Source: Luteibacter flocculans (GTDB taxonomy: Bacteria; Pseudomonadota; Gammaproteobacteria; Xanthomonadales; Rhodanobacteraceae). Taken from it: a DNA stretch of 64,000 nucleotides. Position numbers and translations under genes: made by a program. Numbering within the stretch: the first letter of the stretch is position 1; each line of letters begins with the position of its first letter. The notes under the pieces were generated by a model. That model had not been told where the DNA came from and ran no database searches. It saw only the letters and a program-made list of their open reading frames with translations. The stretch is taken from assembly GCF_023612255.1 (NCBI RefSeq), contig NZ_CP063231.1, positions 2,214,001 through 2,278,000 of the forward strand, written 5' to 3'. Below are positions 45,210-53,287 of the stretch, in pieces.

Positions 45210-46136
45210 ATGATCGATCCGCTGGCGGAGGTGGTCACGCTGCTCCAACTCAGTGCGGGGCACTCGAAGCGAGTGGTGGGCTCGGGGCCTTGGCAGGTCC
45301 GCCGTTCCGAGGCCGGCCAGCCGTTCTACTGCGTCATCATCGAAGGTGCCTGCCGTTTCGAGAGCGAAGCACACGAGCCCATCGAACTGCGCGCAGGTGA
45401 TTTCCTGCTCGTTCCGGATGCCTACGATATGGCGATGTCCAGCCTCGTGACGGTACCGGCAGGTATCCCTGAGGCCGTGCCGGTGGCGATCGCCACGGGT
45501 GAATTCCGGGTCGGCGACCCGGACGGAGAGGCCGACCTGCGCATGCTGATCGGCCATTGCCGCTTCGGCTCACCGGACGCAGCGTTGCTCGTGTCGCTGC
45601 TTCCCAACGTGGTGCACGTGCGCGGCGAGCCCCGATTGGCGACGCTGGTGGAACTCGTCAGAGACGAGTTTCGGGAGCAGCGGCCTGCCCGCGACGTGGT
45701 GCTTGCACGCCTGCTCGAAGTGCTGTTCATCGAGGCCCTGCGCTCCGCTGCCGGCACGAAGGCATCGCCTGGCTTGGCGCGAGCTCTGGCAGACGAACGA
45801 CTCGCCGTCACATTGCGGCTCATGCACGAACAACCGAACCGATCGTGGACGGTGGCGCAACTCGCCAAGGAAGCCGCCCTGTCGCGTTCGGCGTTCTTCG
45901 AACGCTTCCAGCGTGCCGTCGGTCTCGCACCCATGGCGTATCTGCTGAACTGGCGTATGGCGCTCGCCAAGAGCCTGCTTCGAAACGGCGATCAAGGCAT
46001 CACGGACATCGCCGACCGCGTTGGCTACGGCTCAGCCAGCGCGTTCAGTGTGGCATTCACTCGTCACGTGGGCGTGCCGCCGGCACGGTATGCGCGTGGC
46101 GGGAACGACGTGGCGGCGGCAGCAGAAACCGCATGA
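45210..46136 (+). CDS. AraC-family regulator with cupin sensor domain
   Basis: 308 residues. N-terminal cupin_6-type sensor (VCS-like FYCVIIEGACRFESEAHEPIEL) and a C-terminal AraC double helix-turn-helix (WTVAQLAKEAALSRSAFFERFQ; ITDIADRVGYGSASAFSVAFTRHVG). AGGAG precedes the ATG. Divergent from the SDR gene with a 97-base gap containing two TCATTCAT copies. Confidence 0.92.
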   Translation: MIDPLAEVVTLLQLSAGHSKRVVGSGPWQVRRSEAGQPFYCVIIEGACRFESEAHEPIELRAGDFLLVPDAYDMAMSSLVTVPAGIPEAVPVAIATGEFRVGDPDGEADLRMLIGHCRFGSPDAALLVSLLPNVVHVRGEPRLATLVELVRDEFREQRPARDVVLARLLEVLFIEALRSAAGTKASPGLARALADERLAVTLRLMHEQPNRSWTVAQLAKEAALSRSAFFERFQRAVGLAPMAYLLNWRMALAKSLLRNGDQGITDIADRVGYGSASAFSVAFTRHVGVPPARYARGGNDVAAAAETA

Positions 46137-46172
46137 CGAAGCGCTAACGACAGGCGCCGTCGCTGACGTCGC

Positions 46173-46814
46173 TCACTTGGCAAGAACGATGTGCGTCGCG
46201 AGCTCGGTGTTCTCGTGTGACACGACCTTGAACCCCAGCCCCGGGACGTCGATGCCCTCGAACATGGCCTCGCCACGGCCGAGCAGTACCGGTGAGATGG
46301 CGAAGTGCATCTCGTCGATGAGCCCCGCCGTGAGGTATTGACGCACCGTGCTCACGCCGCCACCGATCTTCACGTCCTTGTCGCCTGCTGCGGCCTTGGC
46401 CCGTTCCAGGGCCTCCTCAATGCCGCCGGTGACGAAATGGAACGTAGTGCCTCCTTCCATGACGATCGATTCGCGAGGGTACTGCGTGAGGATGAAGGTC
46501 GGCGCGTGATACGGCGGATTGTCGCCCCACCAGCCTTTCCAACTCAGGTCGGCCCAATCGCCGCGCGAGTGGCTGAACATGTTGCGGCCAAGAATGAAGG
46601 CACCGAAACCTGAATTGCCGCGCGATGCGTAATGCTCATCGACGCCTGTGGAGCCGCCCTCCTTCCCCACCATCGAACAGAAGGTCTTCGTGGCAAAGAA
46701 CCATCGGTGCAGTTCCCCGCCACGCTTGCCCAGCGGCGCCTCGAGGCTTTGCTCAGGCCCCGCCCCGAAACCGTCGATCGACAGGGAAAACGCACCCACT
46801 CTCACTCGTCCCAT
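46173..46814 (-). CDS. Dihydrofolate reductase-family protein (RibD C-terminal type)
   Basis: 213 residues from ATG 46814, preceded by GAGGAGG at 7-base spacing; GTG 46820 is less likely. RibD_C/DHFR-like fold with GAFILGRNMF, W.G..PP, FHFVTGG and GGGVSTVRQYLTAGLIDEM. Family members reduce pyrimidine or pterin-like compounds or have unknown substrates. Convergent with AraC and divergent from the MarR gene. Confidence 0.88.
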   Translation of the reverse strand: MGRVRVGAFSLSIDGFGAGPEQSLEAPLGKRGGELHRWFFATKTFCSMVGKEGGSTGVDEHYASRGNSGFGAFILGRNMFSHSRGDWADLSWKGWWGDNPPYHAPTFILTQYPRESIVMEGGTTFHFVTGGIEEALERAKAAAGDKDVKIGGGVSTVRQYLTAGLIDEMHFAISPVLLGRGEAMFEGIDVPGLGFKVVSHENTELATHIVLAK

Positions 46815-46899
46815 CGCCACACCTCCTCGTCATACGTTGTCTGCCGCGATCTTACACCGCAAGGAAGAGCGTGCCTTGACCATCAATGCAGCTTATCTG

Positions 46900-46914
46900 T
46901 ACAGTTTAACTGTA
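46900..46914. promoter_or_regulatory. Palindromic operator of the MarR operon
   Basis: TACAGTT-T-AACTGTA is a perfect 7-1-7 palindrome 16 bases before the ATG at 46931. A TTGACC at 46876-46881 lies 18 bases before TACAGT, so the operator overlaps the probable -10 box and would repress when bound. MarR proteins typically bind such 15-20 bp palindromes and repress their own operon. Confidence 0.65.
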
Positions 46915-46930
46915 GATATCAGGAGTCGTC

Positions 46931-47383
46931 ATGGCCAAGCCACACAATCCAGCCGATGCGCCGCCAGTCTCAACCCTCGCAGCCGAACTGCGCATATCGG
47001 TTGGGAAGCTGCTTCGTCGCGTGCGCGAACAGGCCAGTCCCGGCGACTTCACATCCAGTCAGAAATCGGTATTGCTCCGCCTGGACCGTGACGGACCCGC
47101 CACCGTGTCCGCCCTGGCTCGCGCCGAAAGCGTTCGCCCGCAATCCATGCGTGTCACGGTCGCCGCGCTCGAGGCGATGAAAGCCATCAGCGGCAAACCC
47201 GATCCCAACGATGGTCGACAAACCCTCGTGGACCTGACGCCCGCCTTCCGGAAAACCCTCAAGGCCAGCCGCTCGGCCAAAGAAGACTGGCTGGTCCGCG
47301 CCCTGCAGGCACAACTCTCCCCGCAGGAACACGCCGAACTCGCGTCGGCTGTGAAGCTGCTGCAACGTCTTGCCGAGTTCTGA
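46931..47383 (+). CDS. MarR-family transcriptional regulator
   Basis: 150 residues. Winged helix with ATVSALARAESVRPQSMRV recognition region and the DPNDGRQTLVDLT wing. First gene of an operon with an isochorismatase-like hydrolase (24 bases on) and an MFS exporter. A palindromic operator over its -10 region indicates autoregulation. Ligand probably the compound handled by the operon. Confidence 0.92.
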   Translation: MAKPHNPADAPPVSTLAAELRISVGKLLRRVREQASPGDFTSSQKSVLLRLDRDGPATVSALARAESVRPQSMRVTVAALEAMKAISGKPDPNDGRQTLVDLTPAFRKTLKASRSAKEDWLVRALQAQLSPQEHAELASAVKLLQRLAEF

Positions 47384-47407
47384 GCTCCCTCCCCCAAGGA
47401 AATCCTG

Positions 47408-47971
47408 ATGGCTATCACTGCGCTCGATCCGCATACCGCGCTCATCGTTGTCGATCTGCAAAACGGCATCGTCGGCTATCCGCTCGCCCATCCCATCGAC
47501 GGCATCATCGAACGCACGCAAGCGCTGCTGGGCGCGTTTCGTCGGCGCGGTTTGCCGGTGGTGCTGGTGAATGTGGCCGGTGTCGCCCCTGGGCGTACCG
47601 AGCGCCCTCGCCTGCTCGACACGATCCCCGAAGGATGGACCGATCTCATCCCGCAACTCGATCGGCAACCCGGCGACCTCCTTGTCACCAAACATACCTG
47701 GGGTGCGTTTGCGCGTACGGATCTCGAACAGCGTCTGCGTGCGCTGGGCGTGACTCAGGTCGTGGTGACCGGCGTGGCGACAGCCACCGGCGTCGAGTCG
47801 ACCGCGCGCCAGGCCTACGAGCACGGGTTCAACGTCACCCTGGCCATCGATGCCATGACCGACGGGCGTGCCGAGGCACACGAGTACAGCATCGCGAACG
47901 TCTTCCCGAGGCTCGGTGAAACGGGCACCGCCCAGGACATCATCGACATGCTGGAAGCCCGGAACGGCTGA
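47408..47971 (+). CDS. Isochorismatase-family hydrolase
   Basis: 187 residues, with Rossmann-like cysteine-hydrolase fold. Asp16 (IVVDLQNG) and Lys95 (VTKHTWGAF) of the catalytic triad are present, but the nucleophile position is Gly128 (GVATATGVESTAR) instead of Cys, as in true isochorismatases such as EntB and PhzD rather than nicotinamidases. Second gene of the MarR operon; next to an exporter, it may modify a small signal or siderophore-type compound. Confidence 0.88.
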   Translation: MAITALDPHTALIVVDLQNGIVGYPLAHPIDGIIERTQALLGAFRRRGLPVVLVNVAGVAPGRTERPRLLDTIPEGWTDLIPQLDRQPGDLLVTKHTWGAFARTDLEQRLRALGVTQVVVTGVATATGVESTARQAYEHGFNVTLAIDAMTDGRAEAHEYSIANVFPRLGETGTAQDIIDMLEARNG

Positions 47972-47972
47972 C

Positions 47973-49238
47973 GTGTCCGCCACGACCGGCATGTTCCGCT
48001 CGCTAAAGAAGCCCAACTATCGACTATGGGCTGCGGGATCGCTGGTATCCAACGTGGGTACGTGGATGCAGCGCACGGCGCAGGACTGGCTCGTGCTGAC
48101 GCAGCTTACGCCGCACAACGCGTCAGCCGTAGGCACGGTCATGGCACTTCAATTCGGGCCGCAGCTTCTGCTGTTGCCGTGGACGGGCTTCGCGGCTGAC
48201 CACTACAACCAGCGCAAGCTGTTGATGGCGACGCAGGCGAGCATGGGCCTTCTTGCCTTGGCATTGGGACTCCTGACGCTCACAGGTATCGTCCAGCTCT
48301 GGCACGTCTATGTCTTCGCCTTCCTGTCGGGTTGCGCCTCGGCCTTCGATGCGCCCGTGCGCCAGACCTTCGTAACGGAACTGGTCGGCGATGCTGACCT
48401 GCCGAATGCGGTGGCGCTCAACTCCACGTCGTTCAATGCGGCGCGCATGATCGGGCCGGCCGTGGCTGGCCTGGTCATCGCGTCGGTAGGCACGGGCTGG
48501 GCATTCCTGATCAACGGCGCCAGTTTCGTGGCGGTGCTGGCGTCCCTTTTTCTGCTACGCGTCTCAAAACTGCATGCGCATGCACGCGCTCGCCGAGCTA
48601 AAGGCAGCATGACGGGCGGGCTGCGTTACGTGGCATCTCGGCCGGACCTCATGGCGATGCTTGCCATGCTATTCCTGATCGGCACGTTCGGCCTGAACTT
48701 CCCGATCTTCATTTCCACCATGGCGGTCGGCGTGTTCCACGCCGATGCGCGGGGCTATGGCCTGTTGTCATCGATCATGGCGATCGGCACCGTCTCGGGT
48801 GCCCTTCTCGCTGCCGGCCGCGACCGGCCAGAATTCATGTCCTTGCTCGTCGGTGCAGCCGTGTTCGGGCTCGGCTGCACGCTCGCTGCCATCGCGCCGA
48901 GTTACATCTTGTTTGCCGCTGCCCTGGTCGTGATTGGTGTAGCGGCGCTTACGTTCACCAATGCAACGACAAGCCTGATGCAGCTCTCCACGCAACCTGC
49001 CATGCGCGGACGTGTGATGGCATTGCGCTTGGGCGTCGCGCTCGGTGGCACGCCGATCGGCGCTCCGATCGTCGGATGGGTGGCCGATCACGCCGGACCG
49101 CGCTGGTCGCTAGGCGTCGGCGCGGTGTCCGGCTTTGCGGCCGCGATAGTAGCCGGCTATGCGATGCGACGTCGGGTTCATCAGCTTTCATTGACAGAAC
49201 CCGACGCGCGTACGTTGCTGGATTCGCCGCAACCCTAA
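47973..49238 (+). CDS. MFS transporter (enterobactin-exporter-like)
   Basis: 421 residues from GTG 47973, two bases after the previous stop; ATG 47991 is an alternative. About twelve membrane helices; N-terminal FRSLKKPNYRLWAAGSLVSN and VGTWMQRTAQDWLVLTQLT are typical of the MFS_3/EntS group. Loop motif DHYNQRKLL after the second or third helix. Probably exports a small molecule, co-regulated by the MarR gene. Confidence 0.9.
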   Translation: MSATTGMFRSLKKPNYRLWAAGSLVSNVGTWMQRTAQDWLVLTQLTPHNASAVGTVMALQFGPQLLLLPWTGFAADHYNQRKLLMATQASMGLLALALGLLTLTGIVQLWHVYVFAFLSGCASAFDAPVRQTFVTELVGDADLPNAVALNSTSFNAARMIGPAVAGLVIASVGTGWAFLINGASFVAVLASLFLLRVSKLHAHARARRAKGSMTGGLRYVASRPDLMAMLAMLFLIGTFGLNFPIFISTMAVGVFHADARGYGLLSSIMAIGTVSGALLAAGRDRPEFMSLLVGAAVFGLGCTLAAIAPSYILFAAALVVIGVAALTFTNATTSLMQLSTQPAMRGRVMALRLGVALGGTPIGAPIVGWVADHAGPRWSLGVGAVSGFAAAIVAGYAMRRRVHQLSLTEPDARTLLDSPQP

Positions 49239-49253
49239 CGTCGCAGTTCGCTC

Positions 49254-49325
49254 GGTAGGAGCCGCCACGGCGGCGAGAAAACCTGGCCTCATCGCAACCG
49301 GGCCTCGCCATGGCGGCACCTACAA
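49254..49325. repeat. REP-like inverted pair
   Basis: GGTAGGAGCCGCCACGGCGG (49254, continuing CGAG) faces CTCGCCATGGCGGCACCTAC (about 49304-49323). They are reverse complements apart from a few positions, with a short spacer. Pattern GTAGGAGC-GCC-N-GGCGGCGA is the extragenic palindrome form seen in this lineage and differs from the pair at 43010. Confidence 0.65.
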
Positions 49326-49354
49326 CGAAGGCTTGCCCTGATTGGGTATCGACT

Positions 49355-50284
49355 TCACCAGCCGTGGGGTGCCTTCGTACCAGGCGCGTCGTGTTGGGCC
49401 ATCGATGCCGTCCGCTTTTCGATGGCGCGCACCACTGCGATCATGTCGTCGCTGCCGAAGCCAAGGCCTTCCGTTTCCGCGTAGAGCCTCACGCAGGCGT
49501 CCATTTGCGGCACCGCTATGCCCGCTCCCTGGGCCGCTTCAACGATGAGGCGATTGTTCTTCAGAACATCCGAGATACCTGCCTGCCGCGTGAAATCACG
49601 ACGTACCAGCTTCGCTACCTTGACGCGAGACACATCGCTTGCCATCGGGCCCGCATCGAGGATCGCCGCGAAGCGATCGAGATCGAGGCCGTGGCGATCG
49701 GCGAAATGTGCTGCCTCGGCGAGCCCGGTGACCATCGTGATAAGGAAGACGTTGACTGCGAGTTTCATCCGCAGGGCATTGGGTGCCGGACCACATCGAA
49801 ATACCTGACGACACAGGGGAGCGAGCAGCGGTTCGACCGCTGCAAGGTCGTCCGGCTCGCCAGCGAGCATCCCGACCAGTTCGCCAGCCTCCGCGGGTTT
49901 GCGCGAGCCCGAGACGGGCGCTTCGACATAACGCCCGCCTGCGTCGCCGATCGCATTCGCCAGGCCGAGCGAATATTCGGGGCGAAACGTGCCCATCGAT
50001 ACGACCATGCGGCCGGACACACGCTTTGCGAAATCGGGGAACCCGCGCCCCAACACATCATCGGTGGCGGCTTCGTCGGCAAGCATCAGGATCACGGTCT
50101 CGCACCGCGCGAAGACGTCGATCAGGTTGGGTACCGCGGTAGCCCCGAGCGCAACGAGTGAGTCACAACGTTCGGCAGAGCGGTTCCATACGATCAGGTC
50201 CGTCCCCGCCCGCGCAAGGTTGGAGGCCATCGGCAGTCCCATCGTGCCAAGTCCGACAAAGCCAACCGGTGTCGACGCCGTCAT
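49355..50284 (-). CDS. NAD(P)-dependent beta-hydroxyacid dehydrogenase (HIBADH-like)
   Basis: 309 residues from ATG 50284, which follows GGGAAG; ATG 50299 is in frame but lacks a Shine-Dalgarno. Opens with VGFVGLGTMGLPMASNLARAG, contains the substrate motif EAPVSGSRKPAEAG with the conserved Ser/Lys-region (Lys usually at KLAVN), and has the second-domain NALRMKLAVNVFL. Family oxidises 3-hydroxyisobutyrate, tartronate semialdehyde or reduces succinic semialdehyde. Divergent from the GNAT gene. Confidence 0.9.
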   Translation of the reverse strand: MTASTPVGFVGLGTMGLPMASNLARAGTDLIVWNRSAERCDSLVALGATAVPNLIDVFARCETVILMLADEAATDDVLGRGFPDFAKRVSGRMVVSMGTFRPEYSLGLANAIGDAGGRYVEAPVSGSRKPAEAGELVGMLAGEPDDLAAVEPLLAPLCRQVFRCGPAPNALRMKLAVNVFLITMVTGLAEAAHFADRHGLDLDRFAAILDAGPMASDVSRVKVAKLVRRDFTRQAGISDVLKNNRLIVEAAQGAGIAVPQMDACVRLYAETEGLGFGSDDMIAVVRAIEKRTASMAQHDAPGTKAPHGW

Positions 50285-50406
50285 CGTGATGCTTCCCATT
50301 TTTTTGGAAGATTAATCCATTCGCATCACCGTCAAGCGCTGCGGTATCAAAAGGCCGAGTGGTGTGGCTGGCCTGTTCGACAGTCGGATAAAATCTCGCC
50401 AAGTGA

Positions 50407-50868
50407 ATGAATAAAGACACCCCCGTGATTAAGATCAGACTTTCCCGGGCTGATGACGGTCATCGCGTCATCGACATTTGGCGTAGTGCCGTCGACGCGA
50501 CGCATGATTTTCTCTCGTCGGAGGATCGCCTCGCCATCGACGACATGGTTTGCGGCTTTCTGCCTCAAGCGCCGCTCTGGCTAGCCGTAGATGGCAATGA
50601 CAGCCCACTCGCTTTCATGCTCATCGACAACGGACACATGGAAGCACTCTTCGTCGATCCAGCGTTTCATGGCAAGGGTCTAGGCGCTGCGCTCGTGCGT
50701 CACGGCCTTGCGATGCACCCGAAACTGACCACCGACGTGAATGAACAGAATGGTCAGGCTATCGGCTTCTACGAAAGCATGGGCTTCCTGCGCGTTGGTC
50801 GTTCGCCGGTCGACGGACAAGGCCGGCCTTATCCTCTTATTCACCTCGAATACCGCGATCGCTCGTAA
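50407..50868 (+). CDS. GNAT family N-acetyltransferase
   Basis: 153 residues. GNAT core with MEALFVDPAFHGKGLGAALVRHG (acetyl-CoA loop) and the FYESMGFLRVG C-terminal strand. Resembles YjaB-type acetyltransferases. Its last 28 bases overlap the convergent DUF1330 gene. Confidence 0.9.
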   Translation: MNKDTPVIKIRLSRADDGHRVIDIWRSAVDATHDFLSSEDRLAIDDMVCGFLPQAPLWLAVDGNDSPLAFMLIDNGHMEALFVDPAFHGKGLGAALVRHGLAMHPKLTTDVNEQNGQAIGFYESMGFLRVGRSPVDGQGRPYPLIHLEYRDRS

Positions 50869-51293
50869 CGAGCGGCGGGCAAACGCATTTCGGACATCGG
50901 CAGAAGTCGGGAATCCGCAACGGCTGCCATCCGATGACCAAGCCCCTCCAAATAACCCGCGTGGCAGGCGAACGAAAGAAAGGAAGCAACGCTGGCCTGC
51001 CGTATGAGCATGATTCTGTCCCAACATTCATCGGTCGGGCCGATGAGGAAGGAGCCGCCCTCGCCGAGAAACAGGACATCGCCGCCGCTTTCCCATAGGA
51101 AAGGCAGCGTGTGTTCGACGTACCGATCGAACGCCTGTGAACCGCTGATCGGTGCGGCGGGTGCCAAGTCGGGGTGACTCGAATAATCGGCGACGTCCCT
51201 GAACTTCAGTAGATTGAGCATGACCACCGGCCCGGAAAGGCCGCGCTGCACGAACAGCCGTCCGCTTTCCTGGGTGGGTTCGAGATAAGCCAT
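50841..51293 (-). CDS. DUF1330-like dimeric alpha/beta-barrel protein
   Basis: 150 residues with PVVMLNLLKFRDVADY and a single ferredoxin-like fold expected (YVEHTLPFLWESGGDVLFLGEG). DUF1330 members are small enzymes of unknown role. The 3' end overlaps the GNAT gene by 28 bases. Confidence 0.7.
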   Translation of the reverse strand: MAYLEPTQESGRLFVQRGLSGPVVMLNLLKFRDVADYSSHPDLAPAAPISGSQAFDRYVEHTLPFLWESGGDVLFLGEGGSFLIGPTDECWDRIMLIRQASVASFLSFACHAGYLEGLGHRMAAVADSRLLPMSEMRLPAARYERSRYSR

Positions 51294-51329
51294 GTGTCTG
51301 TTCCTTACAGCGTCGCGTTGGAGGGGCCA

Positions 51330-51962
51330 CTACATGTGCTGCTCGTCGCCCGTGCCGCAGGCAAGACGCAGCGCATAGTCGCGAATGTCATCGGGCCAAG
51401 CGGCCATATGCTCTTCAAGTCGCGACTTGTCGTCGGCGAACAGTGCACGCGTCGCTTCTTCATAACCGGGCAAATCACCCGCGATCGCCTGCATGAACCG
51501 GTACGCGGCGTCCTGTGCCGCGCGCTTCTGCTGGTGAGGATTCGCTCCCTTGCGAGCATCGTCGACAAGACGCCTTAGCGTCGCCGACGCGCCGCCGGGC
51601 TGATCTGCCAGCCATTCCCATTGTTTTGGCAGTAAGGTCACCTCGCGTGCGACGACGCCGAGTTTCGGACGGCCCCGCGTTTTCTGAGTCTCGTCCGGTG
51701 TGCTTACATCGGATGCTTCAGGATCTTTAGGAGCGTATCGCCCCACGTAGTGCTTCGGCGGTTCAGAGAGCCGCTCCACGATCTCTACATCGGTCCCTCG
51801 CAGGTCGAGATCGACGAGCCGGCCCGTCACGTCGTCGAATACCAGGACGGCATCGGTTCCGCTGTATTGCCTGACGGCGAGAGCCACCTCGGTCAGTGGT
51901 CCCGTGAGCAACGCTCTTTGGTCGGCAAACGCGGTGAAAGACTTGGTAACGAAATCAGACAT
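51330..51962 (-). CDS. DUF2239 family protein
   Basis: 210 residues from ATG 51962 (MSDFVTKSFTAFAD). DUF2239 signature: AVLVFDDVTGRLVDLDLRG, then RGRPKLGVVAREVTLLP-KQWEWLADQPGGASATLRRLVDDARKG. Function unknown; the C-terminal part is acidic and helical. Preceded by two near-identical ACCCGGGT sites, so it probably answers to a dedicated regulator encoded elsewhere. Confidence 0.88.
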   Translation of the reverse strand: MSDFVTKSFTAFADQRALLTGPLTEVALAVRQYSGTDAVLVFDDVTGRLVDLDLRGTDVEIVERLSEPPKHYVGRYAPKDPEASDVSTPDETQKTRGRPKLGVVAREVTLLPKQWEWLADQPGGASATLRRLVDDARKGANPHQQKRAAQDAAYRFMQAIAGDLPGYEEATRALFADDKSRLEEHMAAWPDDIRDYALRLACGTGDEQHM

Positions 51963-51994
51963 GTCGTACTCGGTCAGATGGACTGCACCAAATA

Positions 51995-52036
51995 TTACCC
52001 GGGTTAAATGCAGATCGTCAATTTTATCCGGGTGAA
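51995..52036. promoter_or_regulatory. Paired ACCCGGGT-type operators upstream of DUF2239
   Basis: TTACCCGGGTTAA (51995-52007) and TTATCCGGGTGAA (52024-52036) are the same dyad 29 bases apart, 33 and 62 bases upstream of the DUF2239 ATG. The near three-helical-turn spacing and AT-rich flanks suggest cooperative repressor sites. The binding protein is not known from the window. Confidence 0.5.
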
Positions 52037-52136
52037 TATCTTGAGCCGCACGGGACCCTCTACGGAGTCGCGGCCCGACTTCCACAACCGCCAGACAAAA
52101 GCCCTCTAGCCGGCTTGCATGACCTGAGAGTACGAA

Positions 52137-52151
52137 TATATGATTCATATA
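52137..52151. promoter_or_regulatory. Palindromic operator of the ParD-like/map operon
   Basis: TATATGA-T-TCATATA is a perfect 7-1-7 palindrome 22 bases before the ATG at 52174, followed by a half-copy TTCATATA. Ribbon-helix-helix antitoxins autoregulate through such AT-rich palindromes. Confidence 0.6.
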
Positions 52152-52173
52152 CATTTCATATAGAGCTAAGCTG

Positions 52174-52386
52174 ATGGGCATCGTCAACATCGAGGACGAA
52201 CTGCACGACCAGGTGCGCAAGGCGAGCACCGTCTCGTGTCGATCGATCAACGCGCAGGCCGCGTTCTGGATACGCATCGGCATGCTGTGTGAAATGAATC
52301 CGACCTTGAGTTTCAACGAGATCATCGCCAGCGAACTACAGGCCGCTGGTGTCGTGGCGCAGCCGGTCAGGACAGCGGCACGGTGA
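52174..52386 (+). CDS. ParD-like ribbon-helix-helix protein
   Basis: 70 residues. VNIEDELHDQVRKASTVSCRSINAQ, then a helix AAFWIRIG and MNPTLSFNEIIASEL match the ParD-like antitoxin family (TA-associated RHH). There is no ParE toxin; instead the stop overlaps (GTGA) a methionine aminopeptidase gene. The palindrome at 52137 is its likely operator. Pairing of this ParD-like family with a second Map is recurrent in Proteobacteria, to my knowledge. Confidence 0.75.
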   Translation: MGIVNIEDELHDQVRKASTVSCRSINAQAAFWIRIGMLCEMNPTLSFNEIIASELQAAGVVAQPVRTAAR

Positions 52387-53150
52387 CCAAAACGCCGGAA
52401 GAAATCGCGACGCTGGCGGAATCGGGCCGGCTTTTGGCGGAGGTATTCGAGTACCTCGACCGACTACCGCTGATCGGCATGACGACCATGCAGATCAACG
52501 ATCTGGTCGATGACTTCATCGTCCACGAACTCGCCGCACGCCCCGCGAGCAAGGGCCAGTACGGATACGCCTACGCAGTCAATGCGTCTCGCAACCAGGT
52601 GGTCTGCCACGGTGTTCCATCCACCGCAGACATCCTGCGGGAGGGTGACATAGTCAATTTCGATGTCACGCTGGAAAAGAACGGCTACATCGCCGATTCC
52701 AGTAAGACCTATCTGGTGGGCGACGTGCCGCCGCTCGCAAAGCGGCTCGTGCATACGACCTATGAAGCCATGTGGAAAGGTATCCAGACGGTTCGCCCGG
52801 GCGCGACACTCGGCGACGTGGGACACGCCATCGAGCGCCACGCGCGCCGCAACGGCTATTCGATCGTCAAGGAATACTGCGGCCACGGCATTGGCCGCGA
52901 AATGCACGAGGAACCCCAGGTACTGCACTGGGGCAAGCCGCGCACCGGACTCGTTCTGCGTGAGGGCATGGTATTCACCATCGAGCCCATGCTCAACCAA
53001 GGACGGCCCGGCGTTCGCACCGAAGAGGACGGCTGGACCGTCGTCACCCGCGACGGAAAACTCTCAGCCCAGTTCGAACACACCGTGGTGGTTACCGCGA
53101 GCGGCGTACGCGTTCTGACGTTACGGGCTGGGGAACAGAGGCCGCGTTAG
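52383..53150 (+). CDS. map: Type I methionine aminopeptidase (second-copy type)
   Basis: 255 residues, GTG start within the ParD-like stop. All five metal ligands of the family are visible in context: VNFDVTL, IADSSK, CGHGIGREMHE, FTIEPM and QFEHTVVVT. Removes N-terminal Met from proteins. The essential housekeeping map normally sits near rpsB; this one is in an accessory region with a ParD-like regulator, so it is probably an extra copy whose level is controlled by it. Confidence 0.9.
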   Translation: MTKTPEEIATLAESGRLLAEVFEYLDRLPLIGMTTMQINDLVDDFIVHELAARPASKGQYGYAYAVNASRNQVVCHGVPSTADILREGDIVNFDVTLEKNGYIADSSKTYLVGDVPPLAKRLVHTTYEAMWKGIQTVRPGATLGDVGHAIERHARRNGYSIVKEYCGHGIGREMHEEPQVLHWGKPRTGLVLREGMVFTIEPMLNQGRPGVRTEEDGWTVVTRDGKLSAQFEHTVVVTASGVRVLTLRAGEQRPR

Positions 53151-53287
53151 GCAAGACACGGACGCTTTCAATGCCGGTCTTTAAATATCCGATGCCAAGC
53201 GTCGCCGCGGCGTTTATGGATACCGCGCTATGGGGCATTCATGGCGTGCAAGAAGCTTGACGAGAAACGCCTTCACCACAGCTCAGA

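Noticed and set aside
53171-53260. 29-codon ORF after map
   Set aside because: No Shine-Dalgarno, no similarity and no conservation evidence; could be chance.
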